A stretch of DNA of 64,000 nt from Deltaproteobacteria bacterium (GCA_016218915.1 JACRCQ010000050.1:1-64000); one strand, 5' to 3'; shown: positions 50,853-60,432, counted from the first letter of the stretch. The notes: generated by a model not told the origin, from the letters alone. Program-made: numbers and translations.

Positions 50853-53612
50853 ATGCGCCCTGCCCGCACGCTCCCCGCTTTCCTCGCCCTGCCCCCGATC
50901 GCCGCAGCCTTGTGCCTGCATTGCGCTGCCGCTGCGCCCACGCCGCTGCCCAACGCAGGGCCCACGCCCGCAGCGTCGGCGTCCACGGCGGCCTCGACCC
51001 TTGCGCCTTGCTCTGCCCAGTCCCCAGACCGGCAGAAGGCCGACGCGCTCCGAGCGGGAGGACATCTCCTGCAGGCAGCTGCAGCACTGCGCGCCTCGCT
51101 CAAGCAGTGCCCCCAGGATCCGGAAGCAACGGTTCGCCTCGCCGAGACGTGCATCGAGCTGGGAAGGTTCGACGAGGCCAGAGCGCTGCTGGACGGCGCA
51201 GCGGCGCGCCCGGCCATTGCCGAGGTCCGAAGCGCGTGGGATACCGCAAGCCGCAGGCTCGCCGAGCAGTCTGCCGCCTGGAACGCTCGTCCCCGCGATG
51301 GGGCGCGTTCCTTGGAGCAGTATCGCACCGCGATCCTTGCGGATGCTGCCGGAGACCACGCGCGCGCCCGCCAGGGATTCTTCGACGCGTGGATGGCCTC
51401 CTCCGGGCGCGCCGACTATCTCATAGATGCTGCCCTGTCCGCCCGAGCCCTGGGCGATGCGGTCGCAGCCCGCAAGCTCTTCGATCGCGCTTCCTCTGAC
51501 CTCGAATCCCAGTTCGGCCCCTCCGGCATCGCACCGGATCCTTCAGCACGCTTCGGCTCCTCCTACCTGTCGCCCACGCTCTCCTCGGACAGCCGCTATG
51601 TGGTCACGACGACCGGGGACGAGGTCGCCGTGTATGACACGCGGACGTGGCATCGCCGGTGGAGATACATCGACTACACCTATCCCCACCCGGTGGTGGT
51701 GCGCATGAGCCCTGACGACACGCTGGTCGCGATCGCGAACGCCAACGGCTCGTTGCACTTCGTGGACGTCGCCACGGCCAAGCTCGTCCGAAAGACCGAA
51801 GGTCGGTCGGGTAGCATGCTCGACCTCGCCTTCCGCGCAGATGGTGCGGTGGTAGCGACCACCAGCGACGACTCCACGGTGCGTCTGTGGGAAGTCTCCA
51901 CGGGCAAGCTCCTGCAGGAGCTGAAGGCGCATACGGCAGCCGCGCGGCGCGTCGTCTTCTCCCCGGACGGCAGCAAAGTCATCACCACTTCCGAGGACAA
52001 GACGGCGCGCATCTGGAATGCCACGACCGGCGCGCTGCTCCGTACGCTCGAGGGGCACACCGGCCCTGTGCGCGGCGTCTCACTCCGAAGCGACGGGAAA
52101 TGGGCCGTCACCTCGTCCGATGACAAGACGGTTCGCATCTGGGACGTGGAGACCGGACGCGAGCTTCGCGTGCTCAAGGGGCACTCCGCTGCGGTCTGGC
52201 GCGTGGCGTTCCATCCGGATGGGTCCAAGGTCGCGTCTTTCTCCGACGACCACACGATCCGCGAGTGGAACGCTTCGTCCGGCGATTCGATCCGCGTGAT
52301 TCCCACGCAGAATCCGAAGAAGGGAATTGCCGCAGCTTCCGAGCCGCCCCCCCAGCAGGAGGAAGACTCCCTGCGACTTGCCTCCCAAGGCAACCTTCCC
52401 ATTCTCGGTGGCGGGGGCTCCGGCTCCTCGCTCGGCTATCGCTCGGTCGTGGTGGTCGACGTGATGTACCGGGGGGATGGCCGTCTGCTCGCTTTCGATA
52501 TCGATGCTTCTACGCGTGACCTCGCCGCGCTCTACTGGGACGCGGACCAGGGCCGCTCGATCTTCCGGTTCGGCCCCTCCGCAGAGCTCGCCGGAGGGAT
52601 GGCATTCGACGCCGATGCCGGGCGTCTCGCCGTGGCATTGTTCACCGGAGCCTTGCGCGTCTGGGATCTCGCCAAGGGCTCTTCCCATGAGCTGATTTCG
52701 GTTTCCGATCGCAGCCTGCGATCCCTTGCGTGGATTCCTACGCGAAATCGCCTCGCCGTGGGAGATGCGGCCGGCATGGTCTTCCTGGTCGACCCGACCG
52801 GCGTCGCCCGCAGCCAGCAGCTCGGGGGCGATGGCTCCACGGTGCATACGCTCGCTGCCTCCAGGGATGGCAAGCTCCTGGTGTCCGTGTCCGAAAAGGG
52901 CGAGCTCAGGATCTGGAATGTCGAGGATGGGAAGCTGGTCCGATCCATGACGGATCGCGCTCTGACCTCGGCCGGCCCCGCGGCGATCAGCGCTGACGGC
53001 ATGCGTCTCGTCGTGGGGTACCCCTACCACGGTCCGGCCATGATCGATCTGGCGTCCGGCTCCGTCTCCTGGACCGCCAAGGACAAGCTCGGCGCTGCGC
53101 TGATCGGATTCACCCCGGATGGAGCAGGCATTGCGCAGCTCGGAGAGGATGGAACCTATGCGCTGTTCGACGGAGCCACGGGAGCGATCAAGGCTACTGC
53201 GCCGGGCAGCAACACCGCCGTCCACTTCTGCACATGGGTGAAGGCGATGAGAGGGGACGGCCAGGCGACGACCTGTGTGGAGCCGCGTCGCACCCCCAGG
53301 TTCTGGTCTGCGGGAAGCCAGCGACTTCCAACGCGGCTCGCCGCTTCCCCGGCAGCGGATCTCGCTGCCAGCTCCTCTCTGCTGGCAGGGATCGAGCTCT
53401 GGCGCCCAAGTCGGGATGGCGAGCTGGTCAAGCTCATCTACCCGGGCAATGGCAAGCAGGCGTTGGTCATGACCGCCGCGCAGGCCGAGCTGTTCGGAGA
53501 CGAGGCGCGGCTCGGGGTGCTCTGCACCTGGGGCGACTACCGCACAGCGTTCGAGGTCTGCGAAGATCGATTCACCGGAAAGGACCTGATCGCGCGTGCG
53601 CTGAAGCCCTGA
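50853..53612 (+). CDS. WD40-repeat protein with N-terminal TPR-like region
   Basis: A 919-residue exported protein with a signal peptide (residues 1-26, perhaps a lipoprotein at CLHC). Residues ~50-210 are TPR-like (LQAAAALRASLKQCPQDPEA, SDLESQFGPSG). Two WD40 propellers follow. Clear blades are STVRLWEVSTGKLLQELKAH, KTARIWNATTGALLRTLEGH, KTVRIWDVETGRELRVLKGH and ELRIWNVEDGKLVRS, and all keep the W-D/W-N ends. This domain mix is typical of the large scaffolds in Myxococcota. It begins 69 bases after the Sel1 gene, so it may form a larger surface assembly with it. Confidence 0.88.
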   Translation: MRPARTLPAFLALPPIAAALCLHCAAAAPTPLPNAGPTPAASASTAASTLAPCSAQSPDRQKADALRAGGHLLQAAAALRASLKQCPQDPEATVRLAETCIELGRFDEARALLDGAAARPAIAEVRSAWDTASRRLAEQSAAWNARPRDGARSLEQYRTAILADAAGDHARARQGFFDAWMASSGRADYLIDAALSARALGDAVAARKLFDRASSDLESQFGPSGIAPDPSARFGSSYLSPTLSSDSRYVVTTTGDEVAVYDTRTWHRRWRYIDYTYPHPVVVRMSPDDTLVAIANANGSLHFVDVATAKLVRKTEGRSGSMLDLAFRADGAVVATTSDDSTVRLWEVSTGKLLQELKAHTAAARRVVFSPDGSKVITTSEDKTARIWNATTGALLRTLEGHTGPVRGVSLRSDGKWAVTSSDDKTVRIWDVETGRELRVLKGHSAAVWRVAFHPDGSKVASFSDDHTIREWNASSGDSIRVIPTQNPKKGIAAASEPPPQQEEDSLRLASQGNLPILGGGGSGSSLGYRSVVVVDVMYRGDGRLLAFDIDASTRDLAALYWDADQGRSIFRFGPSAELAGGMAFDADAGRLAVALFTGALRVWDLAKGSSHELISVSDRSLRSLAWIPTRNRLAVGDAAGMVFLVDPTGVARSQQLGGDGSTVHTLAASRDGKLLVSVSEKGELRIWNVEDGKLVRSMTDRALTSAGPAAISADGMRLVVGYPYHGPAMIDLASGSVSWTAKDKLGAALIGFTPDGAGIAQLGEDGTYALFDGATGAIKATAPGSNTAVHFCTWVKAMRGDGQATTCVEPRRTPRFWSAGSQRLPTRLAASPAADLAASSSLLAGIELWRPSRDGELVKLIYPGNGKQALVMTAAQAELFGDEARLGVLCTWGDYRTAFEVCEDRFTGKDLIARALKP

Positions 53613-53667
53613 GCTGCCACGCTCGGACACGATTGTTGGTCGCGTCCCGTGATGATACTCCTTGGGG

Positions 53668-55383
53668 ATGCGACTCCTGCCATCGCTCGCCGCCTTTGCC
53701 GCCGTCCAGCTCCTGGTCGCCGCTGCCAGCGCGCAGACGTTCTACGTTCGCGCGGCCGCATCCGGGGCTCACGACGGGACGAGCTGGACGAATGCCTACG
53801 CCGCGCTGCCTGACTCGATGCAACGGGGTGCAACCTACTACGTGGCTGCAGGGACCTACGGTGGGCACACGTTCGCCGACGAGGAGTCGGGCGATCAATG
53901 GATCGTGGTTCGCAAGGCGACGCTCACGGACCACGGCCCGGCTTCCGACTGGCAGGATGCGTACGGCGGCCAGGCGCTGTTCACCGACGGGCTGTCGTTC
54001 AGCCGCGACTACTACGACATCGACGGCGCCACGCGCAACGAAGCGGACTGGACCGACACGGCGAGCTACGGATTCCGGATCAATCCAGGGGTCAACGGCT
54101 ACGCGATCTACATCCAGAGCGAGAACAATCCTCCGGGCGCGGACTTCCTCAAGATCCAGTACGTCGACATGGGCGGTGAAGCAGGGACTGCCTATCCCGA
54201 AGTGCCAGGCACGGGCGTGTACTTCTTCGGGCTGGGAAGCACGCGCCACGACCTCACGGTTCGCCGCTGCAACGTCCACAACGTGGGGATTCCGTTTCAC
54301 CTCATCAATGCGGACACCGGCGTGATCGAGCACAATCACGTAGGACCGAGCTGGTCCAAGGAGGCCATCCGCGGCATGGGAAGCGCGAGCCACTGGATCG
54401 TGCGCAACAACCGATTCGTGGACAACGGGTTCTATGCCGGGCCGACCACAGGGCTCACCGCGGAGATCGCGGTGTGGGGCAATGGGGACGGTCCCTTCGA
54501 CGACTGGCAGATCTACGGCAACGTGTTCTGGAACACGGACAACGGGCAGTCAATCGCGCACAACAACGGCATCATCATGGGCGGCGACACCAGCATCCCG
54601 TCGGCCGGATGGAACGTGTACAACAACGTGTTCTCGGGGATCGCCGGCCACATGGCGAGCGTGCTCATCACCGGCACCAACAATGCAGTGTTCAACAACA
54701 TCTGGTTCGACGTCGCGAGCGACACGGTCATCGGTTGCGAAGCCACCTCGTGCGACAACAACTGGTGCTTCAAGGTCAATCCTGACGATCCCAACCTCCC
54801 GTACGGCGCCAATTGCGACTTGATGAAGACCGACCATCCCACGACGGTCGTGGGCACCAGCGATCCCTTCGTGGATTCCGCGAATGCTGACTACCGTCTG
54901 AAGGACCCTGCTGTCGTCACAGGACCGTCGCCGGTGAATGCGGGGAAGAATCCAGGGGCTGGCTACGATGCAGTTGATGCCTACGGCAATTCGCGTGGGG
55001 CGGATGGAACGTGGGATATCGGGGCGTACGAGTACTGCGCGGGCACGAGTTGCGCGCCTGTGCCGGACGCTGGTCCGGGCAAGGACTCTGGAGCAGGCGG
55101 GAGCGCTGGGGCAGCGGGCAGTGGGGGAAGCGCAGGCGCGGGCGCGGGCGCAGGCGCGGGCGCGGGCGCAGGCGCGGGCGCTGGCGGTGCCGCAGGAGGC
55201 GGGTTGCTCGATGCTGGCGTGGATGGTTCGGCTCCGGTAGCAGGGGATAGCTCGGACGACGGGGGATGCGGGTGCCGGCAGGCTCCGGACACGGGAGCTC
55301 AGGCAGGGATGGGCGTGCTCTTGGCGGGCGCTCTGCTGCTTCGCCGGCGGCGCTCGACACGCATGCTCGGTTCTCCTCTGTAG
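53668..55383 (+). CDS. Secreted right-handed beta-helix protein with MYXO-CTERM
   Basis: A 571-residue protein with a cleavable signal peptide ending AASAQ. Residues ~20-430 form a parallel beta-helix of polysaccharide-lyase type: FYVRAAASGAHDGTSWTNAY, DLTVRRCNVHNVGIPFHLIN, NNRFVDNG, NVFWNTDNGQSIAHNNGIIM and YNNVFSGIAGHMASVLITGT. A long Gly/Ala repeat linker leads to a Cys-containing DDGGCGCRQAPDTG, a hydrophobic helix and RRRRS, that is a MYXO-CTERM sorting signal. It may be a polysaccharide-active or adhesive surface protein. Catalytic residues are not identifiable, so a lyase function is not claimed. Confidence 0.85.
   Translation: MRLLPSLAAFAAVQLLVAAASAQTFYVRAAASGAHDGTSWTNAYAALPDSMQRGATYYVAAGTYGGHTFADEESGDQWIVVRKATLTDHGPASDWQDAYGGQALFTDGLSFSRDYYDIDGATRNEADWTDTASYGFRINPGVNGYAIYIQSENNPPGADFLKIQYVDMGGEAGTAYPEVPGTGVYFFGLGSTRHDLTVRRCNVHNVGIPFHLINADTGVIEHNHVGPSWSKEAIRGMGSASHWIVRNNRFVDNGFYAGPTTGLTAEIAVWGNGDGPFDDWQIYGNVFWNTDNGQSIAHNNGIIMGGDTSIPSAGWNVYNNVFSGIAGHMASVLITGTNNAVFNNIWFDVASDTVIGCEATSCDNNWCFKVNPDDPNLPYGANCDLMKTDHPTTVVGTSDPFVDSANADYRLKDPAVVTGPSPVNAGKNPGAGYDAVDAYGNSRGADGTWDIGAYEYCAGTSCAPVPDAGPGKDSGAGGSAGAAGSGGSAGAGAGAGAGAGAGAGAGGAAGGGLLDAGVDGSAPVAGDSSDDGGCGCRQAPDTGAQAGMGVLLAGALLLRRRRSTRMLGSPL
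55130..55197 (+). repeat. GC-rich in-frame Gly/Ala repeat
   Basis: Tandem GCGCGG/GCAGGC hexamers code for alternating Gly-Ala in the linker of the beta-helix protein. Copy number could vary without breaking the frame. Confidence 0.8.
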
Positions 55384-55511
55384 CCAGTCACAGGAAGGCG
55401 CGAAGCCGCGAAGGTTGCCAGGGCTGATCCGGCTTGGTGAACGCTCTGCTCCCCAGCCGGTCACAGGAAGTCGCGAAGCCGCGAAGGTTGCCAGGGCTGA
55501 TCCGGCGTGGT
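55382..55511 (+). repeat. Tandem 73-bp duplication
   Basis: A segment beginning AGCCAGTCACAGGAAGGCGC (55382-55438) recurs 73 bases downstream as AGCCGGTCACAGGAAGTCGC (55455-55511). The first unit starts at the stop codon of the beta-helix gene. The rest of the gap to 55611 contains CTTCGTGT/ACACGAAG arms and short CTTCG repeats; no gene is seen. Confidence 0.85.
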
Positions 55512-55611
55512 GTGCGCTACGCGACTTCCCAAGAGCGCCCCAGCAACAACCCCCTTCGCGCCTTCGTGTCTTCGTGTTCTCCCCATCCCAGACACACGAA
55601 GTCGCGCGAGA

Positions 55612-56007
55612 TCAGTCGTCCAGCAACCCGCCAATCACCCCGCCCGCCACGGCACCCAGGAAGCTGGCCGCCACTCCGCCGACCGCCACCGCGGTCTGCA
55701 CGTTCTGCTGAGATTGCACTGCCGCGTCCCGCGCTGCCTTGCGCTCCGGTGCACCTGCAAACGCTTCGTTGCACCCCATGCAGGCACTCATCGTGTGCGG
55801 TGAGATCGCTCCGCAGAACACGCACTGCACCACGACCCACGCCTGGCACTTGATGCAACGCTGCGCGCCCCAGACGTTGAGCTCCTTGCACGCCGGGCAT
55901 GCAATCGCGTTCTTGGCGATCTCTTCGTTGACAGGCCGTCCACAGTAGAAGCACTTCACGACGCCTGGTTGGGCGGGAGCCCCGCAAGTCTCGCACTCTA
56001 TGCCCAT
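55612..56007 (-). CDS. Double zinc-ribbon membrane protein
   Basis: A 131-residue protein. The ATG at 56007 gives MGIECETCGAPAQPGVVKCF, with four zinc-binding C-x2-C pairs (CETCG, CFYCG, CPACK, CIKC) and CVFCG plus CMGC, so one to three ribbons. A helical linker with a Gln/Ala segment leads to a Gly-rich membrane helix (AVGGVAASFLGAVAGGVIGG). A cytoplasmic zinc-ribbon with a single tail anchor is common in Myxococcota and of unknown function. It is divergent from the lipoprotein gene at 56121. Confidence 0.8.
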   Translation of the reverse strand: MGIECETCGAPAQPGVVKCFYCGRPVNEEIAKNAIACPACKELNVWGAQRCIKCQAWVVVQCVFCGAISPHTMSACMGCNEAFAGAPERKAARDAAVQSQQNVQTAVAVGGVAASFLGAVAGGVIGGLLDD

Positions 56008-56120
56008 GGTATTGAAAGAATGAATCCATCCCGCCCCAGGTTCAAGCCCATTCGAGCCCTTCCCACACCTGCGCGTACAGACCGTTCGCAGGGCCGCGCC
56101 GATCCGGTAGTCTGGCACGC

Positions 56121-58220
56121 ATGCGCTTGTACCCACCCCCTGTCCTGCTCGCTGCTTCGGGTTTGCTGCTGGCCTGCACGCCGCCTCCCGCTGCTGGACC
56201 GCCCCCCGCCCCTCCCCCGGTCGCCAGCGTGAAGGCTGTCATCGCGCAGCCCCAGCCACCGGACATGACCCCGGTTGCCGAACCCTCCAACCTCGTCTCC
56301 TTTGCCCGCATCGGCAATGTCCAAGCAACCTTCGACGCTGCGATGCGGATCGCCAATCAGCCGTCGATCACCCTTGCCGGGTTGCTCCGCAAGGCTGGCG
56401 CAGGCGATCGGTCGGCGCTCTTCAAGCTCGACAGCAGCGTGGACCTGGCGGTGGCGATCGACCCCACCTCATCCCACGAGGACCCCAAGTTCCTCGCTGC
56501 GGTCTCCATCCCTCTGCGAAACCTGGAGGAGACCCGCGCTGCCATGGCCTCGAACTTCGTGCCGATCGCACCCGGTATCTACCGCGGCGTGCTCGTGGAG
56601 CTCGACACCGAACGGGGCAAGCCCACGCATTGCGATCTCGGCCCGTCGCTCGGCAACGCTCCGGCGCGGATGGTGTGCGCTGACTCGGATCGCGAGCTCG
56701 ACGCGCTGCGCGCCTGGCTCACGCGCGGCCTCACGCTGCAGAGCCCGGGCTTGAGTGACCTGCATGCCGAGATCCGCGCCCGCCCCTTCCAGCAGATGTA
56801 CCAGTCCGAGATGGAGCGCGGCGTGGACGAAGCCGCGCAGCAAAGCCGCGAGTGGCTCGAGAAGGAGCTCAACGTCCGCGATCCGGAGCTGCTCTCGGCC
56901 CCGGGGATCGTCCTGCGCCACGGCAAGACCTTCGTCGACGAGATCGACACGGTGGTCTTCGACTCCGCGCTCGATCCCAACCAGACGCAGGTCGCACTGC
57001 GGGGCTCGGTCACGTTCCGGTCTGCGAACTCCTGGTTCACCAAGGTCCTGACGCACCGCAATGATCGCCAGGGTGTGCCCCCTGCCATCTTCTGGCGCGC
57101 CCCCAAAGAGAGCGAGTCCGTCGTCTACTCGCGCGGCGCCGACAAGTCCCTGTACACGGGAATCGATCGTGTCGTGCGCCTCGCTGCCTCCACCCTGCTC
57201 GCACGCGCAGGCGTGAAACCCAAGACCCGGACCGCTGTCGAGGACTTCCTGTCCTGGTCGCCAGAGCCCGACGTGGTCACGGTCTCCGCTGCAGGCTCTT
57301 CCGTTCGCCCTGCGAAGAAGCCGCGAGCCGGTGGCACAGCCAAGAAGCGCCCTGCGGACGCGATCGAGGAGTTCAGGGGCTACGTCGACTCCTACATGGG
57401 CTGGTGGCTCACCGGCGTCGACGCTCCAGCCGACCCGTACATCGCATGGATGCGCAAGGGTGCGACCGCTGTAAGCCTCCTCATCGAGGAGGTGCGTGCG
57501 CAGCTGCCCAACAAGGCCGACCAAACCTGGCTGCCGAGCGTCAAGGTGGTCGCCGCCCCCCAAGGCTATCCCAAGGGCTCGGTCGCCTTTGACATGCCCT
57601 TCACCTACGACAGCAAGCTCGCGTGGTCGATCCTGCCAGGCTTCAGCGACGAGGAGCACCCCGCTGGTCCGGGGATCAAGGCGACGATCGCGCTGCGCAT
57701 GATCATCGTCCCGGACGGACCGCGCAGGACATGGATTGGAATCGCAGTTGATCCCAACCTGCTTCGCTCGCGCATCGCTGCCGCGCTCGAAGGAGCCTCG
57801 GACTCGGGCACCATCGCGAACCTGCCCGGGCTCGGGCCCCTCAAGAGCGGAGTCGCTACCTCGGCCGGGTTCGTGACCTACGGCAACACGCTGCAGAAGA
57901 CCTTTGGCCTGAGCGAGCTCGACAAGGAAGGGGATCTAAAGGAATTTGTCGCGGCCTTCTCTGCAGCGCCCAACCGCTGGATGACTCCGATGCTGCTGAT
58001 GACCCGGGGCACGGCTGGCCCTTCGCCGGCAAACAGCGTCGAGATCCTGGTGCAGAAGGGCACCATCGAGGACGTGATCGCGCTGGTGCAGTACGCGCTC
58101 GCGCACGACCTCGCCAAGGACAAGGGCTCGGGGGTGCTCACAGGGCCGATCGGCCGTAAGCCACCCGTGGCCCCTCCACCTCCGCCGCCTCCACCTCCGC
58201 CCCCGCGACGGCGCCCCTGA
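56121..58220 (+). CDS. Large lipoprotein of unknown function
   Basis: A 699-residue lipoprotein (MRLYPPPVLLAASGLLLAC). A Pro-rich linker precedes a long alpha/beta protein: VSFARIGNVQATFDAAMRIA, FKLDSSVDLAVAIDPTSS, REWLEKELNVRDPEL, FVDEIDTVVFDSALDPNQTQ and TAVEDFLSWSPEPDVVTVS. No enzyme signature is recognised. The C-terminus is a Pro tract (PPPPPPPPPPPRR). Its length and the Pro ends suggest a surface or matrix role. Its start has no strong ribosome site. Confidence 0.7.
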   Translation: MRLYPPPVLLAASGLLLACTPPPAAGPPPAPPPVASVKAVIAQPQPPDMTPVAEPSNLVSFARIGNVQATFDAAMRIANQPSITLAGLLRKAGAGDRSALFKLDSSVDLAVAIDPTSSHEDPKFLAAVSIPLRNLEETRAAMASNFVPIAPGIYRGVLVELDTERGKPTHCDLGPSLGNAPARMVCADSDRELDALRAWLTRGLTLQSPGLSDLHAEIRARPFQQMYQSEMERGVDEAAQQSREWLEKELNVRDPELLSAPGIVLRHGKTFVDEIDTVVFDSALDPNQTQVALRGSVTFRSANSWFTKVLTHRNDRQGVPPAIFWRAPKESESVVYSRGADKSLYTGIDRVVRLAASTLLARAGVKPKTRTAVEDFLSWSPEPDVVTVSAAGSSVRPAKKPRAGGTAKKRPADAIEEFRGYVDSYMGWWLTGVDAPADPYIAWMRKGATAVSLLIEEVRAQLPNKADQTWLPSVKVVAAPQGYPKGSVAFDMPFTYDSKLAWSILPGFSDEEHPAGPGIKATIALRMIIVPDGPRRTWIGIAVDPNLLRSRIAAALEGASDSGTIANLPGLGPLKSGVATSAGFVTYGNTLQKTFGLSELDKEGDLKEFVAAFSAAPNRWMTPMLLMTRGTAGPSPANSVEILVQKGTIEDVIALVQYALAHDLAKDKGSGVLTGPIGRKPPVAPPPPPPPPPPPRRRP

Positions 58221-58273
58221 ACGCGCGACCCCCCGGAAGACAACCTCCGCAGCCACCTCGACATCGAACCGTT

Positions 58274-58308
58274 CACCAGGCATCCTGTTAGGCGCTATCT
58301 GCCTGGTG
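58274..58308. promoter_or_regulatory. Inverted repeat upstream of the lipase gene
   Basis: CACCAGGCA (58274-58282) and TGCCTGGTG (58300-58308) are perfect 9-base arms with a 17-base spacer, 50 bases before the lipase start. It may be an operator, or a terminator of the preceding gene lacking a T-run. Confidence 0.45.
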
Positions 58309-58358
58309 CGATCCGGCAGCTGTGGGCGGGCAGGTGCAGCGTCTGCGCGCGGTGTGGA

Positions 58359-59441
58359 ATGAAGAGCAACCTCTCCTGGATTCTGGCTTTGTGTCTGAGC
58401 GGCGCGGGCGCGCTCGCGTTCGGATGCGGAGGCTCCGGGTCCGACGAGGCGGGGTTCTCCGAGGTGAAGACCGCGGGCGATGCGGGTCAGACCGAGCGCG
58501 AGGATCACGACGTTCCTCCGCCGTGGGACGCGCTCCCCTACGAAGCGGTAGCCGCGGACGCGGTAGACCCGGGCCCTCCCTATCCCATCGTGCTGCACCA
58601 CGGCTTCAGCGGGTGGAAGGAGATCAACGCGCTCGGCCTGCACTACTTCAACGGCGTAGCGGAGGATCTGATCGCCAACGGCGAGCCGATGGTGTTCGAG
58701 ACCGTCGTGCAGCCCTATGACGGCACCGCATTGCGGGCCGAGCAGCTCGCCCCGCAGATCGACGAGATCCTCAGGATCACGGGCAAGAGCAAGGTCAACA
58801 TCGTGGCCCATTCGCAAGGGGGGCTCGACAGCCGGTACATCATCTCGAGCCTCGGCTACGGCGACAGGGTTGCCACGTTGACCACGATCTCGACTCCGCA
58901 TCACGGCACTGCGCTGGCCGATGCGCTGTTCGACAACGTCCCTGGCTGGACCGATCCGATCACCGATGCGATCGCGAGCGTCATCGGAAAGTCCGTGCTC
59001 GACGTGGCGGGCGATGCGGACCTTCGCGCATCGCTCAAGGCCATGACCGAGGACACCATGATGACCTCGTTCAATCCTGCCAACATCGACTCGCCGGAGG
59101 TGAAGTACTTCTCGTACGCGGGACGGTCCAACGACTCGGACGGGATCCCGGACTGCAACGGCTCCTGGTTCCCGGACGACACGTCGAAGGTGGATCACAT
59201 CGACGCGCTGCTGTCCCTGACCGGCTCGTATCTGAAGGATCACGGAGAGTACGGCGGAGTGAACGACGGGATCGTGGCGGTGAGGAGTGCTCGCTGGGGG
59301 ATGTTCATGGGGTGCTTCCCTGCGGATCACTTCGACGAGATCGGGCAGGTGAACAAGACCGGGCCCAATCCCGAGTCGGGCTTTGATCACAAGGCGTTCT
59401 ACCGGACCGTGGTGAGCCGAATCCGCGAGCGCGGCTACTAG
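58359..59441 (+). CDS. Secreted/lipoprotein triacylglycerol lipase (family I-like)
   Basis: A 360-residue exported lipase (MKSNLSWILALCLSGAGALA; lipobox near AFGC). A ~45-residue acidic linker precedes the alpha/beta-hydrolase. The oxyanion region HHGFSG and the nucleophile elbow AHSQGG (Ser152) are intact, as are VNDGIVAV (candidate catalytic Asp) and PADHFDEIGQ (candidate His). This order matches Pseudomonas/Burkholderia family I lipases. There is no adjacent foldase gene, which such lipases often need. It probably hydrolyses extracellular lipids, perhaps of prey. Cys residues (DCNG..GCFP) could form the disulfide typical of the family. Confidence 0.9.
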   Translation: MKSNLSWILALCLSGAGALAFGCGGSGSDEAGFSEVKTAGDAGQTEREDHDVPPPWDALPYEAVAADAVDPGPPYPIVLHHGFSGWKEINALGLHYFNGVAEDLIANGEPMVFETVVQPYDGTALRAEQLAPQIDEILRITGKSKVNIVAHSQGGLDSRYIISSLGYGDRVATLTTISTPHHGTALADALFDNVPGWTDPITDAIASVIGKSVLDVAGDADLRASLKAMTEDTMMTSFNPANIDSPEVKYFSYAGRSNDSDGIPDCNGSWFPDDTSKVDHIDALLSLTGSYLKDHGEYGGVNDGIVAVRSARWGMFMGCFPADHFDEIGQVNKTGPNPESGFDHKAFYRTVVSRIRERGY

Positions 59442-59446
59442 ACCCT

Positions 59447-60274
59447 TCAGCGGCTGCCGCGGACTCTCGTCTCGCACGACCGCATGAGCTCGAACCCTGC
59501 CTGGCAGGCGCGCGCAAGGGGCTCCTGGCAGCGCTGCGGAAGATCGCAATCGCGCGACGGCTGCTCGTGGCACCTTCGCTCCGAATCCTCCAGCGCCCTG
59601 CAATCGCGCTGGGAGTTGGAGCGCTCGCACTGCCCCCGGGCCGTGTCCGGATCGCCGCACTTCTTCTTGCACGTCTCGAACTTTGCCATCGCCACCTGGG
59701 GAGCTTGCCCCTGGATGTTTCCCAGGCACTGCTGCAGGCACTCCATCTGCTTGTCCGCTGCCGCATTGCAGGCGGTGCTGGCACGCTCGCGACACGCATC
59801 GAGCTGGCGGTTGACCGTCTCGCATTGGGCGCGTCCGGTCTGGCACTTGCTCACGCTCTGGCCGCACGCCGCATCGGACAACGCGAGACGACCGCGCCCC
59901 TGGGTCACGCACGCCAGGAACGCGCTTCGCTGCCCGTCATCGACGTTCATGGCAATCGACCGGCAGCTCGAGCGAACCGTCCCGCCCTCGCCGCAGGGAC
60001 CGATCAGGATCTCGTCACACGCCTTGGCCGCGTCCGCGGTGGGTCCCGCTGCAGGAGGATCGGCAGGCGCAGCCGCAGGAGCGGGAGGTTGCGTCGCAGG
60101 CTCTGTGGGGGAAGGTCCTGCGACTGGCGCGGCTGGGCCGGGGGAAGACACGGCGGCAGGAGAGGTCGGTGCCGGGCCGGCGGGTGCTGCGGCCGGGGCT
60201 GCGCCGCATGCGGGCAGCAGGCCTGAGGAGAGCATTGAAACGAGCGCAAGGAAGCGGGTCTTGTCGATCTGCAT
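59447..60274 (-). CDS. Cys-rich lipoprotein of unknown function
   Basis: A 275-residue lipoprotein. The ATG at 60274 follows TAGGAG; signal MQIDKTRFLALVSMLSSGLL, then lipobox PAC. A long Pro/Ala linker covers ~25-75. The helical C-domain has many Cys in C-x3-C and C-x6-C patterns (CDEILIGPCGEGGTVRSSC, CKKKCGDPDTARGQC, CRALEDSERRC), so disulfides are likely. It resembles other helical Cys-rich surface proteins of the group; no enzymatic motif. It is convergent with the lipase gene (5 bases between stops). Confidence 0.7.
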   Translation of the reverse strand: MQIDKTRFLALVSMLSSGLLPACGAAPAAAPAGPAPTSPAAVSSPGPAAPVAGPSPTEPATQPPAPAAAPADPPAAGPTADAAKACDEILIGPCGEGGTVRSSCRSIAMNVDDGQRSAFLACVTQGRGRLALSDAACGQSVSKCQTGRAQCETVNRQLDACRERASTACNAAADKQMECLQQCLGNIQGQAPQVAMAKFETCKKKCGDPDTARGQCERSNSQRDCRALEDSERRCHEQPSRDCDLPQRCQEPLARACQAGFELMRSCETRVRGSR

Positions 60275-60432
60275 GGTCCGGCTCCTACCATCACTTGGCC
60301 GTGCGCAACACATCGAGGTTGCCCCCAAGGGACATTGCCCGCAGAAATGCTATGGGAGCGGCGCGAGCGACCGCGCAGGCGTTCCCGCATGACCGGCCCC
60401 CCAACTGCTCTGCCAGAAGACCGCGGTTCAAC

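Noticed and set aside
57936-59912. 658-residue minus-strand frame across the lipase gene
   Set aside because: Covers the clear plus-strand lipase and the Pro-rich end of the preceding gene. No motif supports it.
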